Assembly: GCA_002104895.1 (NCBI GenBank)
Contig: MCFG01000105.1
Span: 62,001 to 126,000, forward strand
From: Anaeromyces robustus
Lineage: Eukaryota; Neocallimastigomycota; Neocallimastigomycetes; Neocallimastigales; Neocallimastigaceae
DNA: 64,000 nucleotides
Reading direction: 5' to 3'
In this document: positions 32,007-51,964 of the stretch, one piece after another
Layout: every line of letters begins with the position of its first letter
Position numbering within the stretch: the first letter of the stretch is position 1
The notes under the pieces: generated by a model
The model's database searches: none
What the model saw: only the letters and a program-made list of their open reading frames with translations
What the model was told of the DNA's origin: nothing
Position numbers and translations under genes: made by a program

Positions 32007-32608
32007 GTAATAATTATTTCAAAAAAAATTAATGGAGATGGTAAATACACCTTTTTTACTTGTTACAAGAATTCAAAGATAAAATATATTATAATTTTAC
32101 ACTTAAAATTATGTTGATTATATTAAATATATTCAAATCTAGTTATTTTAGTAAATAAAAAAAAAAATTAATAAATATAAAAATAAATAAAAATAAATAA
32201 AAATAATAAATTAATTTTAATTTTATAATTAATAATAAACAACAAAGTAATAATTAAAGAAATTATAACAAATGAGAAAAAATTAACAATATAATTATTT
32301 ATATTTTTATTTTATATTAAATTTTTAAAAGTAAATGAAAATTACTACTAAATTACATCTAAATAACTTACTTTTAGAATATATATAATGTTTTCAAAAT
32401 GTACAAATTACTATTTTTTTTATAGTTTTGTAAAAATAAAAAAAAAAAAAATAAAAAAAATATTTTCTTTATTTTTCTATTTATACTTTTTCAAGTTTTC
32501 ATTATTAAATTAAATTATTACACTTTTAATAGATACATGTGATATTTAATAATTTATATTAAATAAATTAACATATATAATATAAATATATGAAAAAATT
32601 TTGATTTT

Positions 32609-32700
32609 ATATTTTTATAATGGATAAATAAAATAATACATAAATATTAATTTTTTTTTATCTATTTATGTATTATTTTATTTATCCATTATAAAAATAT
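32609..32700. repeat. Perfect 38-bp inverted repeat with 16-nt loop
   Basis: The left arm 32609-32646 and right arm 32663-32700 are exact reverse complements over 38 bp. The arms include non-trivial sequence such as TAATGGATAAATAAAATAAT, so chance AT palindromy is unlikely. Confidence 0.92.
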
Positions 32701-32934
32701 TAGATAAATAAACAAATTTAATAATAAAAAAAGAGATGCATTTTTTTTTTATTTGTAAAAAAAAAGCCATTAATATATTTTATATATAGTTCATTATATG
32801 TTTAAATAAACTAATATGTTGTTAAAACTAAAAAGCTAACCCCTTTTATGAAAAATTAATATATTATCAATTGATAATTTAAATTAAATTTTAAAAAAAA
32901 AATTTTTAATATTTAATATAATAATTAAAATTTA

Positions 32935-32935
<1 letters not shown>

Positions 32936-33020
<85 letters not shown>
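32936..33020. repeat. (AATA)n microsatellite
   Basis: About 21 AATA units between the inverted repeat and the first GPCR gene. Confidence 0.93.
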
Positions 33021-33022
<2 letters not shown>

Positions 33023-33726
33023 ATATAAATTACTGAAAATTGTATTCATCAATTGTTTATAATAAGATTGTAAAAATTTTTAAAGAGAACAATATTTTTT
33101 TTAAAAAAGAAAAAAGAGATAAAAAATTGAATATTTTTTTGAAAATTTAGATAATCTTTATTTTACTTTCTTATATATTGTATGATGTTATGATATATTT
33201 TTTTCATTTATTTATTTTTTATTTTATATTAATATATAATAAAATATTGTTATTTTTTTATATTCGTTTTTTTTATATTTTATTTTTATTTTTTTTTTAT
33301 TTTTTTTATTATTTTTTATTATTTTTATTTTTTAAAGATTATAAATTTTTTTTTATTGTGATAAACTATTATAATAGAATTCGTTTTATTTGTTAATTTT
33401 TATTTAAATTAATTTTTAATTTAATAAATTAAATGATAACATCCACATATATAAAAAATATATATAAAAATAAATATATTGTTTATATTCTAATATATAT
33501 TAATATAATCAATTTTTTTGTATTACTTTAAAAAGAAAAGATAATGAAATAGAATAGAATAAAAAGAAAATAATTGAAATAATAATAAAAAGGTATTTAA
33601 AAAAAATATAATAATTAGAATTTAATATAAATTAATTTATTGATTATTATATTTAATATATATTATGATTGTGGATAAATTTTAGTGGATATTGTTATAA
33701 AAAAAGTTTTTTTATTAGTTTATCAA

Positions 33727-40632
<6,906 letters not shown>

Positions 40633-42806
40633 ATGATATAAAATTTATTATATATAACTTAGCATTATATTATGTAGTCTATTGTATTTAATCTATTAAA
40701 CGATAATCTATATAAAAGTTTTAAATATAAAATAAAAAAAAAAATATTGAACATATCGAAAACTACTAAAACAATATTGTTTATCCTAAATTTTATTATT
40801 ATTTGTTTTTTCAAAAATAAAGTTTATTAAAATAATATTATTTTATACTTAATTTAAAGAAGGTTAATTTTAATTTTTTTTTTTTAAATAATAAAAAAAT
40901 AATATATATTTTTTTCTTAAATAAAAAAAAAAAGTTAATTATTAATTTATTAATAATATTGAAAAAAAAATTTTTTTTATCATATTTAATAATATTCAAA
41001 ATAATATGGAATTCTAAAATATAATTTTTTAATGTTTGTTTTATTATAATTCTTTATTTATTTAAGAGGAGTAATAAATTATAAAAATTATTAAATATAC
41101 AAGTTTAAATAGAAGCATATGATTTTTTCATCTTATTTTATTAAACATTCTGATTATTTGGAAAAGTATCAGAATTTTTAACAAAATAAAGAATTATTAT
41201 AATTAATAAGTTATAATATATTATTTTTAGTTATTAAGAGTTATAAGATATAATCAAAAAATTAAGTAGATATAATTTGACTATTATACAAAAAAAATGT
41301 TAAATCTAAATTAAAAATAATGATTAAAATAAGAGGAATTGTTAATTTTAATTATATTTTATTATAAAAAGTCCTTTAGAACAATTAATGTTTTTCTAAT
41401 TCTTCTCTTAAATAAAACTAATATAATGTATATATAGTTTTTTTTTTTTGTTTTTATATATTTATATATATAAATTACTGTACAACATTAAAGGTTTTTT
41501 TTTTCTCAGTGAAGGCAAAACTAGAAAATTTTTAAATTATTAATTACTTCTAATTTAACAGATAAAAAATAGATTTGTAAAATTGTAACAGGTATCTATT
41601 GGTAATAAATTTATAATTTTAATTTTAAATATAAAATAATAAGCAATAATTATTATAATTACAAATACTTGAAAAATTTCTTAATACAAAACAATTATCA
41701 CACACATATATGGATAATATTTTTAAATATTATTAAATAAATAAGTATATTTAAAGTTAAATCATAGATAAAGTTTAAGTTCTGTTCATAAATATATTAT
41801 GGAGTAATTATAAAGATAATTATTGAAAATAATAATGAACTTAAATTAATTAAATAATATATATATTATAGATTATTTTATATATATATATATTTTATCC
41901 ATATTTTAACTTGACATTTTTTTTATAATTAGTGACTTAGCAAAAAAGATAATATATATAATTATGATTAATTAATATAATTTAATAAAATAATATATTA
42001 ACAATATATTATATAATATATTAAATAATAAAAATTTCATATATTTTAAACTTTTTAATATAATATTTGAATATATATCAAAATTATATATAATTAAGAA
42101 ATATTTTTACTCCTATTTAATCTTTTATTTTTAAGAATTTTTATTACTATTACTTTTTTTTCTATAAAAATATAAACATATATTTATAATGATTTAATTA
42201 ATAAAAAATAATAAAATAATTAATAAGTAACTAATCTATTAGTTGCAATATACCAATATTAATACATAAAGAAAATAAAGTAAAATAAATAGTAAAAACA
42301 TAATAATAATAAAATAAAATCAATTCAATAATTAAAATTTCATAATTCAATTAATATTAATTGATTATCCCAAAATTAAAGGTTAAAATCTTTTATTTAT
42401 ATATTAATTCATTAAATCAAATAAAAATAAAAATAAAAATAAAAATAAAAATAAAAATAAAAATAAAAATAAAAATAAAAATAAAAATAAAAATAAAAAT
42501 AAAAATAAAAATAAAAATAAAAATAAAAATAAAAATAAAAGTAAGAATAAGAATAAAAATAAAAATAAAAATAAAAATAAAATAAAAATAAAAATAAAAT
42601 TAAAAATAAAAATTTAAAAATTCTTTCAAATTTTAGAGAATAAAAGATAATTCTTTAAACTAATACATAATTTTTTTTTTCATCGTTTTTATATTAGTAT
42701 ATTATTAATTATTTAATATATATTTTATAGTAAAAATTACTAAATTAATAAATTAAGAAATTTCAATTAAATTAAAAAGATTAAAAATTATAATAAAAAA
42801 GAAGAT
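40633..42806. other. Divergent promoter region, AT-rich
   Basis: It lies between the divergently transcribed GPCR (-) and MFS transporter (+). It is AT-rich with a hexanucleotide repeat near the transporter. No gene is seen. Confidence 0.6.
42419..42600. repeat. (AAAAAT)n hexanucleotide repeat
   Basis: About 28 AAAAAT units with GTAAGAAT variants near 42540. It ends about 205 bp before the MFS start codon. The repeating KI ORF is an artefact. Confidence 0.93.
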
Positions 42807-44384
42807 ATGAGTAACTTAATAAAAACCGAAGGTAAGAAAGTTTCTGATAGACAGAGAACATTAATATTTTTAGATATTAATGTTAGTTGCATTGCAACAT
42901 CTATGCTTGCAACAGCATTAACAACTGCTTTACCTCCAATTATGGAGGCATTAGATATAACTGTAAATAAAGCACAATGGTTAACAACCGGTTTCACATT
43001 ATTTTTAGCTATTATTACTCCATTTACAGGATTTTTAATTTCAAGATTTAAAACTAAAAAATTATTTTGTTTTGCCGTAGGTTCGTTTTTAATTGGTTTA
43101 ATTATTTGTGCATTTGCTACTAATTTCTGGATCATGATGCTAGGTAGAATTATTCAGGGTTGTGGAAATGGTTTAATTTCATCTATGGCCCAAGTAATCA
43201 TTATTAATATATATCCTCGTGAAAGAATTGGATCTGTAATGGGATGGTACGGTCTATCACTTAGTGTAGCCCCAATTGTTGCACCAACTATTGCTGGTAT
43301 TTTAGTCGATTCCTTTGGTTGGAGAACAATTTTTATTGCTGCAGCTATTGTTATGGGTATTGCTTTTATTTTTGCTATTTTTGTATTTGAGGATGTATTA
43401 CCAACTATGGAAAAGAAGTTTGATGTTATTTCATTTATTATTAGTGCATTTTCCTTTGGTGGTATTACCTTAGCTATAGGCAATATAGGTTCCTATAAGT
43501 TTATGAGCCCTTATGTTTTAGTTACTTTAATTATTGGAATTATTGCTAGTATTATTTTTGTTTGGAGACAATTGCATATTAAGGTACCATTCTTAGATAT
43601 TCGTGTTTTAAAATATAAGGAATATACTGTGGGAGCCATTGCTTCCTTTATTTTACAATTAATAGTTATGGGTTCAGCAATTATTATACCTATATATGTT
43701 CAACAAGTTAAAAATAAATCTGCTACAATATCCGGTTTAGTTGTTTTACCAGGTGCTCTTACTAATGCTATTATTAATCCATTAGCTGGTAAAATTTATG
43801 ATAAAGTTGGAATGAAACTCTTATTTATTGTAGGTTCAATATTTTTAACATTAAGTAGTTTTGCTATTTATTTAATTAAAATACATCACAGTATTTGGTT
43901 AGTGTCTTGTATTAACTGTTTTAGATTCTTTGCTATTGGTATTGTTATTATGCCATTTTATACTTGGGCAATGAGAGATATTCCAAAATTAAAGGCTTCA
44001 GATGCTACTGCACTATTTAATTCTATTCGTTTTATTGGTAGTGCATTAGGTACTGCTTTATTTGTTTCAATTATGACTAAAGCTACCGAAGCTGTTTCTA
44101 CAACAAAAAAAGATCCAAAAATGTATGGTATTAATATTGCCTTTTTAATCATGGCTATTTTAGCTTTTATAATGTTATTATTAGGTATATTTGGATGTAA
44201 AAGTACTCCCAAAAAAAATAACGATGATAAAGAAAGCAAGAATGAAGAAAACAATAAGAATAATAATAGTTTAAAATCTAATGAAAAAGAAGAATCAACA
44301 TCTAAAAATGAACAGTCAGAAATTGGTATTACTGTTGATAAAGAAAATTTATCCAATAAAAAAGAAACCACTATAGAAGAATAA
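42807..44384 (+). CDS. MFS drug:H+ antiporter of the DHA2 (EmrB/QacA) type, intronless
   Basis: A proton-driven efflux transporter for drugs or toxic metabolites in the plasma membrane or a vacuole. The 525-residue product has about 14 hydrophobic helices, the DHA2 arrangement. Visible motifs are LATALTTALPPIMEALD in helix 1 (D1-like), QWLTTGFTLFLAI in helix 2, LISRFKTKKLF (motif A position), LGRIIQGCGNGLI (motif B) and GWYGLSLSVAPIVAPTIAGI (antiporter motif C). The last ~65 residues form a hydrophilic Lys/Asn/Glu/Ser tail not seen in bacterial homologues. The ORF is uninterrupted while most neighbours are intron-rich. With its strong resemblance to Firmicutes EmrB/LmrB-like pumps, this suggests acquisition from bacteria followed by growth of a fungal-type tail. 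Substrate not deducible. Confidence 0.88.
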   Translation: MSNLIKTEGKKVSDRQRTLIFLDINVSCIATSMLATALTTALPPIMEALDITVNKAQWLTTGFTLFLAIITPFTGFLISRFKTKKLFCFAVGSFLIGLIICAFATNFWIMMLGRIIQGCGNGLISSMAQVIIINIYPRERIGSVMGWYGLSLSVAPIVAPTIAGILVDSFGWRTIFIAAAIVMGIAFIFAIFVFEDVLPTMEKKFDVISFIISAFSFGGITLAIGNIGSYKFMSPYVLVTLIIGIIASIIFVWRQLHIKVPFLDIRVLKYKEYTVGAIASFILQLIVMGSAIIIPIYVQQVKNKSATISGLVVLPGALTNAIINPLAGKIYDKVGMKLLFIVGSIFLTLSSFAIYLIKIHHSIWLVSCINCFRFFAIGIVIMPFYTWAMRDIPKLKASDATALFNSIRFIGSALGTALFVSIMTKATEAVSTTKKDPKMYGINIAFLIMAILAFIMLLLGIFGCKSTPKKNNDDKESKNEENNKNNNSLKSNEKEESTSKNEQSEIGITVDKENLSNKKETTIEE

Positions 44385-45234
44385 ACAATAGAGAATAGAA
44401 AATTAATAATATATAAAAAGAGTGGAAAAAATTAATTTTTTTTCTGATCCTTTTTTATAATAATATGATAATATTTTTATCATATAAAATAAAAATAAAT
44501 GAATCAATAAATACACACAATAGTTAATAAATAAATAATTAAAAAAGATGATAGAAGGAAAAATAAAATAAGATAAAATAAAATAAAATAAAATAAAATA
44601 AAATAAAATAAAATAAAATAAAATAAAATAAAATAAAATAAAATAAAATAAAATAAAATAAAATAAAATAAAATAAAATAAAATAAAAAAAAAATAAAAT
44701 AAAATGAAAAAAATAAAATAAAATAAAATAAAATAAAAAAAAAAAAAATAAATTAAAATATAATATAATATAATCATAATAATATATAATATATATAATA
44801 TATTTATTATATATAATAATAATAATAATAAACAAATAAAAAGAAACAAAAACAAAAATAAAACAAAAAAATGAAGAGTATTAAATTAAGTATAATATGT
44901 ATGAAAAATCACTTTATTTATTAATTTTTGTTTTGTTTTTCCTTTTTTTAATGAAGATTTTTAATATGATTTATTTTTTTAATAATGTGAAAGATATTTT
45001 ATATTATGATAAGATGATGAAAATAATATATTTATTTGTTAAATTTAGCACAATAAGTTAATATACTTTATATAATATTTATTGTTTTTATTTAATAAAG
45101 AATGATTGATTTTAAATAATTTTTATATGTTGGTTGTTTTATATTTAATAAATTGTAATTTTTTTTTAAATAAATTATTTTAATCATAATCCTATTTAGA
45201 GTATCTTGTTAAACTTACAGATTTAGCTTTGACA
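44385..45234. other. Intergenic AT-rich region
   Basis: Downstream of the MFS gene. It is dominated by an AAAAT repeat. The two minus-strand Phe/Tyr/Leu ORFs (44403-44855) are repeat translations. Confidence 0.65.
44573..44756. repeat. (AAAAT)n pentanucleotide repeat
   Basis: About 30 AAAAT units, the same unit as the large GPCR-intron satellite, with A-rich interruptions after 44690. Confidence 0.94.
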
Positions 45235-45470
45235 TTATAAAGTATTAACATTTCTTTGAATTTGCGATTTCCATGTTATTGGACTTTTCTCTAATAAAAA
45301 TACATATACATGTGTAGATCTTCTTATTATTTCATCATTAGAAAAATCAGCTTCAGAATAACCTACTAATTTTGTATTACCTTTATAACGAATAGATTTT
45401 TTTTTTGTTGATTTTAGATATTGTAAAATCATTAAAAATGCATTATAATCATTTGTGTATGATTTTTAGT
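45190..45470 (-). pseudogene. Ty1/copia retrotransposon fragment (RT/RNase H region), decayed
   Basis: An open segment at 45432-45235 aligns by motif with the start of the copia RNase H domain: ILQYLKSTKKK, LVGYSEADFSND, RRSTHVYVFLLEKSPITWKS. In intact elements the corresponding motifs are RYLKGT, GYSDADWAGD, RKSTSGYVF and ISWKSKKQ. The reading frame stops right after NVNTL, and the following bases still resemble the next copia motif in a shifted frame, which suggests an indel. No other part of the element, LTR or primer-binding site is evident nearby. It is a short, non-functional relic. Confidence 0.8.
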
Positions 45471-46135
45471 ATATCATGAAACTTAATTTATTGTATATGG
45501 CTTCTTTATTCTGATTCTGTTCCCTCACAATCGATGAATTGAAAATTTTAGACAAAAAATCAATGAAAGTAGTAGAATAAAAAAAAAGTATTTAAAAATC
45601 CTGAAATATTTTAAAGAAAATAAAATATCATGAATAGTTGATTTAATATATTAAGCCTAAAACAAGATAAGAATAAGAGTATTACGAGTATAATATAAAA
45701 ATATACTTAGAATAGAATTATTTTCATTTTTTTGTTTTTATGATTATTAAATAAAAAATTTACAATCTAACATTTTTAAATGTGAAAGACCAAATTAGAA
45801 AAAAAAATAAAGAATGGATAAAATATTATATACTATGTCATTGATAATATAAATTAAAATTTTTTATTAAAACGTAAATCAAATCATGAAATAATAAAAA
45901 CATATAAAAAAAGTAAATAGATTATTTTATGTAAGATAAACGATTTAATAAAATAAATTAATACATAAATAGAAGGATATATAGAGAAAAAATTTTTCAC
46001 TATTTATGTAAAGTATCTTATATTTTCTAATATAATTACTAATTATTACTTATTATTTTGTAATGATTATTATTATTATTATTAGTATCATTATTAGTAT
46101 TATTTAATTCATATTTTTTTTTTTTAGGATTTATT
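45471..46135. other. Intergenic, possibly further transposon decay
   Basis: The ~150 bp next to the copia fragment is less AT-biased than usual and may be more of the same relic. The rest is plain AT-rich sequence downstream of the HEAT-repeat gene. Confidence 0.4.
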
Positions 46136-49100
46136 TTAGTTCTTTGTAGTAACTTTTCTTCGATTAGTATTATTTAATGAAGTATTTGATACTTTTATTG
46201 AAGATTTCTTTTTAGCTAAATTTGTATTACTTGTAAGCTTATTAGTTACTGTTTTTTCAGTTTTATTGGAGGTTACTTTATTAGTAATAGTTTTACTAGA
46301 AATTGTTTTACTGGTTGTAGTTTTATTTGGATTTAATTTATTAACAGATGAAGATTTATCAATAGTTTTATTAGAAATAATTTTATTATTAATGGATAAA
46401 GGTTTATTATTGGTAGTTTTAGTAGAAGTAATTTTATTATTAATGGATGAAGATTTATCAATAGTTTTATTAGAAACGGTTTTATTATTATTAGATGAGG
46501 ATTTATTACTATTATTAGTAGTGGATAAATTTTTAGAAGCTTTTTGAGTATTTGCAGATAATGAAGAATTAGCATTTTTGGTATCAGAAGAAGATTTAGA
46601 TTTCGTGTTAGATGATAATGATGAATTTGAATTTTTTGTTTTAGTTTCAAAAGATACTTTTGATTTTGTACTGGAGGTAGTACTACTAGTACCAATAATT
46701 CTTTTTTTAATAATACTTTTTCCGGAAACTGAAGATACAGAAGATTTTGCAGATTCAACAGATAATGCAGATATTGTAGATGTGGCAGATGTTACAGATG
46801 ATGGTGAACCTGATCTCTCCGATTGTGTAACAGAAGAAGAAGATTTTATAAAACTACCTCTGGAAGGAACATCTATTGTACTATTAGTTGTTTCAGATTT
46901 AGTGGATACAGTAGATGGATTAGTTGATTTTAAGGTAGTAGAAGAAGAAGAAGACCATATAGAACTACTTTTAGATGGTGATAACAAATTAGATTTATTA
47001 GTATTACGCGATTCTTTTTTATCGGAATGACTAGAAGTCATTTTATGTGTTTCATGTTCATTTTTCATATTATCATCTACACTTTCAATTACTGTTATAT
47101 TAATTTCATCATCACTAAGATTATTACTTATAGTTGATTTCTTTTTATTAGTATCATTACTATTATTTAGTTTATTTGCTTTTTTATTAATAATAGTATT
47201 TGATGTGTCTAATTTATTTATTTTCTTTTTTGTTGTTACTGATGTTGCAGTCGAACTTGATTTTCCTAAATTAAATATATTTTTTAAATATTAAATATTT
47301 TTTAAATTAAATCAATATTTATTATTTTTATATTATTATTTTTAATTAATATGAATTATTTTAATAAATATTTCCTATATTATTTATTTATATATATACC
47401 ACTTTCCGTATTACTAATAATTTTTGGTTTTAAAGTTGTTTTTTCATCTCCTAGTATTTTAATATTCTTTGAGGAATAGCTTGTTTCAGATTTCAAGGTA
47501 GAAGATGTTGAACCTTTGGATAATTTTGATTTATTTGCTATATTATAATTTTTTTTTGTGGAATTTAAACCTGTTTTATGAGAAGCTTCTTTGGCTAACA
47601 TCGTTTCTACACTTCCTTTTATATTATTTTTAGATATTGGATTTTGATCAGAATATTGATTACCATTATATTTAAAATGTTCTAATAAGTCCTTTTTATT
47701 TTTTTTAATTTGTTCAGAACAAGTATAAAATAAATGACTATCTTCTTGTTCTTTCAACTGATCTTCTGAAATTAGTTTTTCAAAATCAATATCATCAATA
47801 TTGTTATAAATTTCTGTGTAATAAGTATTTTTATACCATTTTGTGTCATTGTCTGGTAAAACATATTTTTTAATTTCTCTTGATATAGATTTATTACTTG
47901 TTACAACTTCATGGGATATATTCAATTTATCATTATTTCGAATATTTTTTGAATTTGTATCAATTATACTTTTTCTATTAATATTTGTTGATTTTGGCTT
48001 AATGGAATTTCTATGAATATAGTCATGCTTTAAACTATTTCGTCTAGTAGCTGCTTTATCTTTATGTATGAAAAAATCAATAGTGAGATTATTTAGATCC
48101 TTAGGTATAGATTTAATAGTAATATATTTATTATTTATTTGTAATTCATAATAATTAAGAACATCAGAAATGATATTATTGGTATTATTTAAGTCTATAT
48201 CATCAGTATTTCTTATAATTAAAGAATTTGTAATGACATTAAATTTTTTTATTATAGAAATATCATTAAAAAGAAATAGACAATGCCTTACAGACATTAG
48301 AGAATCACATAGATAAATTCTAATATTCGGAATTGGATCTCTATATAAGTCTATAAAAGAGTATAAAAAATATTCACAAAAATATTTTGAACTAAATATT
48401 CCTATAGCATAGTGACATATAACTAAAAATAAATATCGAATATGATAGTTTTGTGATTGCTTCATTTCTTTATATTATTATTTAATAATATTAAAATAAT
48501 TTTATATTAGTTAATATTATATAATACATTATAATTGGGAAAAAGTTTAATATCAATAAAATTTCAAATTTTGTTTTATATATTTTTAATTTAATAATTT
48601 TTATCTGTTACCTTTGAAAAATGAATGAATTTTTTCTCTATGTTCAGATTTTTTTGTTTTTTTAAGATATATACATATAACTTTACAAAAAATTTCTTTA
48701 ATAGGCCTAACAACAGATATCTGTATATTAAAAATTTTATTAATTTATGATAAATATTTTATGTTAATGTTTAATTGTTTTTATATATATTTGTATTTAT
48801 CTTTGAATATTTATTAATTAGTTTATGTTTTATAAAAGAATTAAAAATAAAAGAAATTATATTTTTATGTAATTTCTTACATCAAGTAATTGGGAAAAAA
48901 TTAATGGGGTAATATGATTATTAATAATATCCATACTAAATATATTTGGGAAATATTCAAAATGATCAACAATATATTTCTGAGCTCTCCAATTTAATGG
49001 TGCGATGGTTTTACATCGATGATAAGTATTGACTATTTCTTTTGCAATATCAACAAATTTTGCTGATGAATCTTTTGAAAAATTTCCTAATATATCTGAC

Positions 49101-51660
49101 ATATTTTTGAATAAGGTTTCAATTACTTTTATATCATTATCTTTTAATAGAGATAAATATGCCGTGGATAAATTTATATATGATACTTTATTGTATAATG
49201 ATGTAAACTATTTAAATATTATTTGTCATTTAAAATAAAAAAATATTATATTAATAATTGTTTTTTAAAATTTATATGTTTATATTACATATATTTTAAA
49301 AGAAATTTTTTATGTTAAAATACTTCATGAAAACATTTTGAAACTGATATCCGTACTGCGCTACTTTTATTTTGACAATAGAAATTAATTATTTCGCATA
49401 TCTTATCATTTTCATAATTCAATTGCTCTGATATAAATGCTATACACTATTTTTTAATAAAAATATTAAAAAAAATTTTTTTCATTAATAAATTATTTAC
49501 AGAAATAACAAAAGCAATTTACTATTAATTTTATGAATGATTTTTCTTCATCTTACTGGTAAATTATAAATATAGGCTATACAGTCTTTTTCATCTTGTG
49601 ACATTGCTACAGATATATAATAATTTATAAATAATTGTAATTCTTCAGTTGTAATAAAATCTTTTATATTTATAGATGTAAATATTAATAAAATAAGTTA
49701 ATAAAATACAATGTTCTTTTTAAATTTTTGTTATAAATATATATATGAATATATATTAATATAAAATTATATAATATTATTTTATTATATATTATATTAT
49801 GTTATTAATATATTATACCTTTTAAATTCCACGCCAATAGTCCTATTTTTTCTTTTATTGATTCTGAATATTTATTTGATTGTTCACATATTATTGATTT
49901 TAATGTTGGATAGATTATATCAATATCTAATCCTGATGTATTTTAATTATTTATTATTAGTTACATAAAAAATCACATTTTTTAATATATATATTTTATG
50001 ATGTAACAAATATATTTATTTTTTATTTGGCTATTACTTTTTGCAATATCTGGAATAATATTTATGACATTTCTTAATGCTGTATTTCTTACTACATCTT
50101 CTTCATCTAATATTAATTCAATATATTCAGACATAAGTTGTTTAAGGAAACTTTCAAGTCTTTTAATATAAGTGTAATTAAATAAAGTTATATTAATAAA
50201 TAATATTTTTTATGATTGATAAAATTATTACATTTATAATTAATTTGATATTTTACTTTAAATTTTTAAAAATTTGATTTAATTGTTCACTCATATATTT
50301 TCTAATTTCATAAAGGGTATCCTGACATAAAGCTACAATTTTTGGAAAAAGTATTGTTTCTAAACTTTATATATTGATATATATAAGAATTAATAAACTA
50401 CTATTAACATTTTATATAATTCCATTTAAAATATTTTTTAGGAATAATATGTTAATATTTATTTAATGCAAAAAAGATTATCATACGTCGTTGAATTGAC
50501 ATATCCAGATAGAGTTCCCATTATTCTAGCACACATTATTCTGAATTCTGTAGGCTTAGATAAATCAATATTTGATTTCATTTCAGAAATCAACTATAAA
50601 AATGTATTAATTTATATTGAATAATTAATAATACTAAAAATATATATTATTTACTTGATTTGATATTGTTTCTTCATTTAATATTGGTATCATTTCATTT
50701 AAAATTGATATCCATAAATCTATAAAACCTATAATTTAATGAAATTTTAATTTAATATTAATTTTTTTTTTAATTTTTTTTAATTATTAATATTATATTC
50801 AAATATTATGGAAATATATAATTTTTATTTTTAAAATAGTATATTCTAGTTACCTTCATCTTTTTTAGCTGTTGACAGTATAAAATTTTTTATTAGCGGT
50901 ATAAATTGTCCTATTATATCATTATCTAATAAATTTTCTCTTATGATATTTATAAATGATTCTCCAAATATTTTTTGAATATTTGTATTTTCATCTTTTA
51001 TATCTTTCTGTAATATATACATATTAATATATTAATTACCAATATAATAACAAATATTATTAATTTTATAATTAGTTAAGCATTCATAAATTGCTCTTTA
51101 TGATGATCAAATATACCAGTATTAATGGAATAATGTTTTTTTTCATTCCATCGGCATCTTCCCTTATTAATGATACTAAAGATGAATATACATATTCTTT
51201 TTGAAGTAATACACCATTTCTTTATAGATTTAATTGACAAATAATTTAAAAAAAAAAAAATAAGTTTCCAAATATCATATAAAAGTTTTATTGATAAATT
51301 TTGATAAAACGATTTATTATATATATTTCAATACTTTAAAATATATTCAGCTCTCTCTATTGAATTTAACGTTTCATTTAATGAGTAATTTTTGATTTCT
51401 TCTTCACTCTTTTTTTTATGTATATAAAAAATGTATTAAACATTAATATAATAGTATACATATAATAATATTTAAATAATAGCAATACTTTTTATCTTTT
51501 TTTCTTTTCAATATATATATATTAATATAAAGAAGATATATACTTTTAATATACTATTTGAAAAATTTGCTTCTTTTGCATCTTTTATTTTTAATGGTGA
51601 ATTATTATTTGAAAATGAGGATAATTCTAATTCCACGTTCCAACTATTAAAATTCCACAT
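46136..51660 (-). CDS. HEAT-repeat protein, PP4 regulatory subunit (PPP4R4/PPP4R1-like), 15 exons
   Basis: Probably a scaffold that directs a PP2A-like phosphatase. Exons are 51660-51544, 51408-51335, 51219-51117, 51007-50854, 50728-50655, 50593-50487, 50364-50257, 50159-50038, 49932-49819, 49660-49557, 49446-49324, 49207-48881, 48720-48612, 48467-47400 and 47265-46136, totalling 3834 nt (1277 residues). The first ~640 residues are HEAT-like helices. Landmarks are SIERAEYILKNGVLLQKEYV, IVALCQDTLYEIRKYMSEQL, WRAQKYIVDHFEYFPNIFS, YFCEYFLYSFIDLYRDPIPN and IRIYLCDSL. From memory of the family, their order and spacing resemble PPP4R4. The last ~600 residues are low-complexity Ser/Thr/Lys/Asn sequence with imperfect repeats around NKTIDKSSSINNK, rich in potential phosphosites. 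The HEAT architecture is clear; the PP4 link is an inference. Confidence 0.75.
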
Positions 51661-51915
51661 TTTTTAAATTATGAATGATATATTTATAACAAAAGGTATT
51701 CTTTTGTATTTTGACAATATGAATAGAAAAGATAGATATATTGTTATAGATTTTCAATATTTCTTAAAATAATATTTTATTATTTGTATATATTATATAA
51801 TCAATAATTCATTTTTTATAATATATTATAAATCATATTAAAATAATAATAATTGTAATAATTATTGTTATTATTATTTATATCGTTATTATTACATAAA
51901 ATTAATTTAAAAGCT

Positions 51916-51918
<3 letters not shown>

Positions 51919-51964
<46 letters not shown>
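51919..51964. repeat. (TTA)n microsatellite
   Basis: About 15 TTA units upstream of the HEAT-repeat gene. Confidence 0.88.

Larger units (their letters stand above)
32007..33726. other. Intergenic AT-rich region
   Basis: Upstream of the dipeptidase and downstream of the first GPCR. It contains a long perfect inverted repeat and an AATA microsatellite. The Phe/Tyr-rich ORF at 33178-33396 is T-rich sequence rather than a gene. Confidence 0.55.

Noticed and set aside
43958-44371. Minus-strand 137-residue ORF opposite the MFS gene
   Set aside because: It is a shadow of the transporter coding strand. The same holds for the ORFs at 42788-43135 and 43154-43483.
46266-47030. Plus-strand Val/Leu/Glu-rich ORFs opposite the HEAT-repeat gene tail
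   Set aside because: They are antisense translations of the Ser/Thr/Lys/Asn-rich exon and resemble no family.
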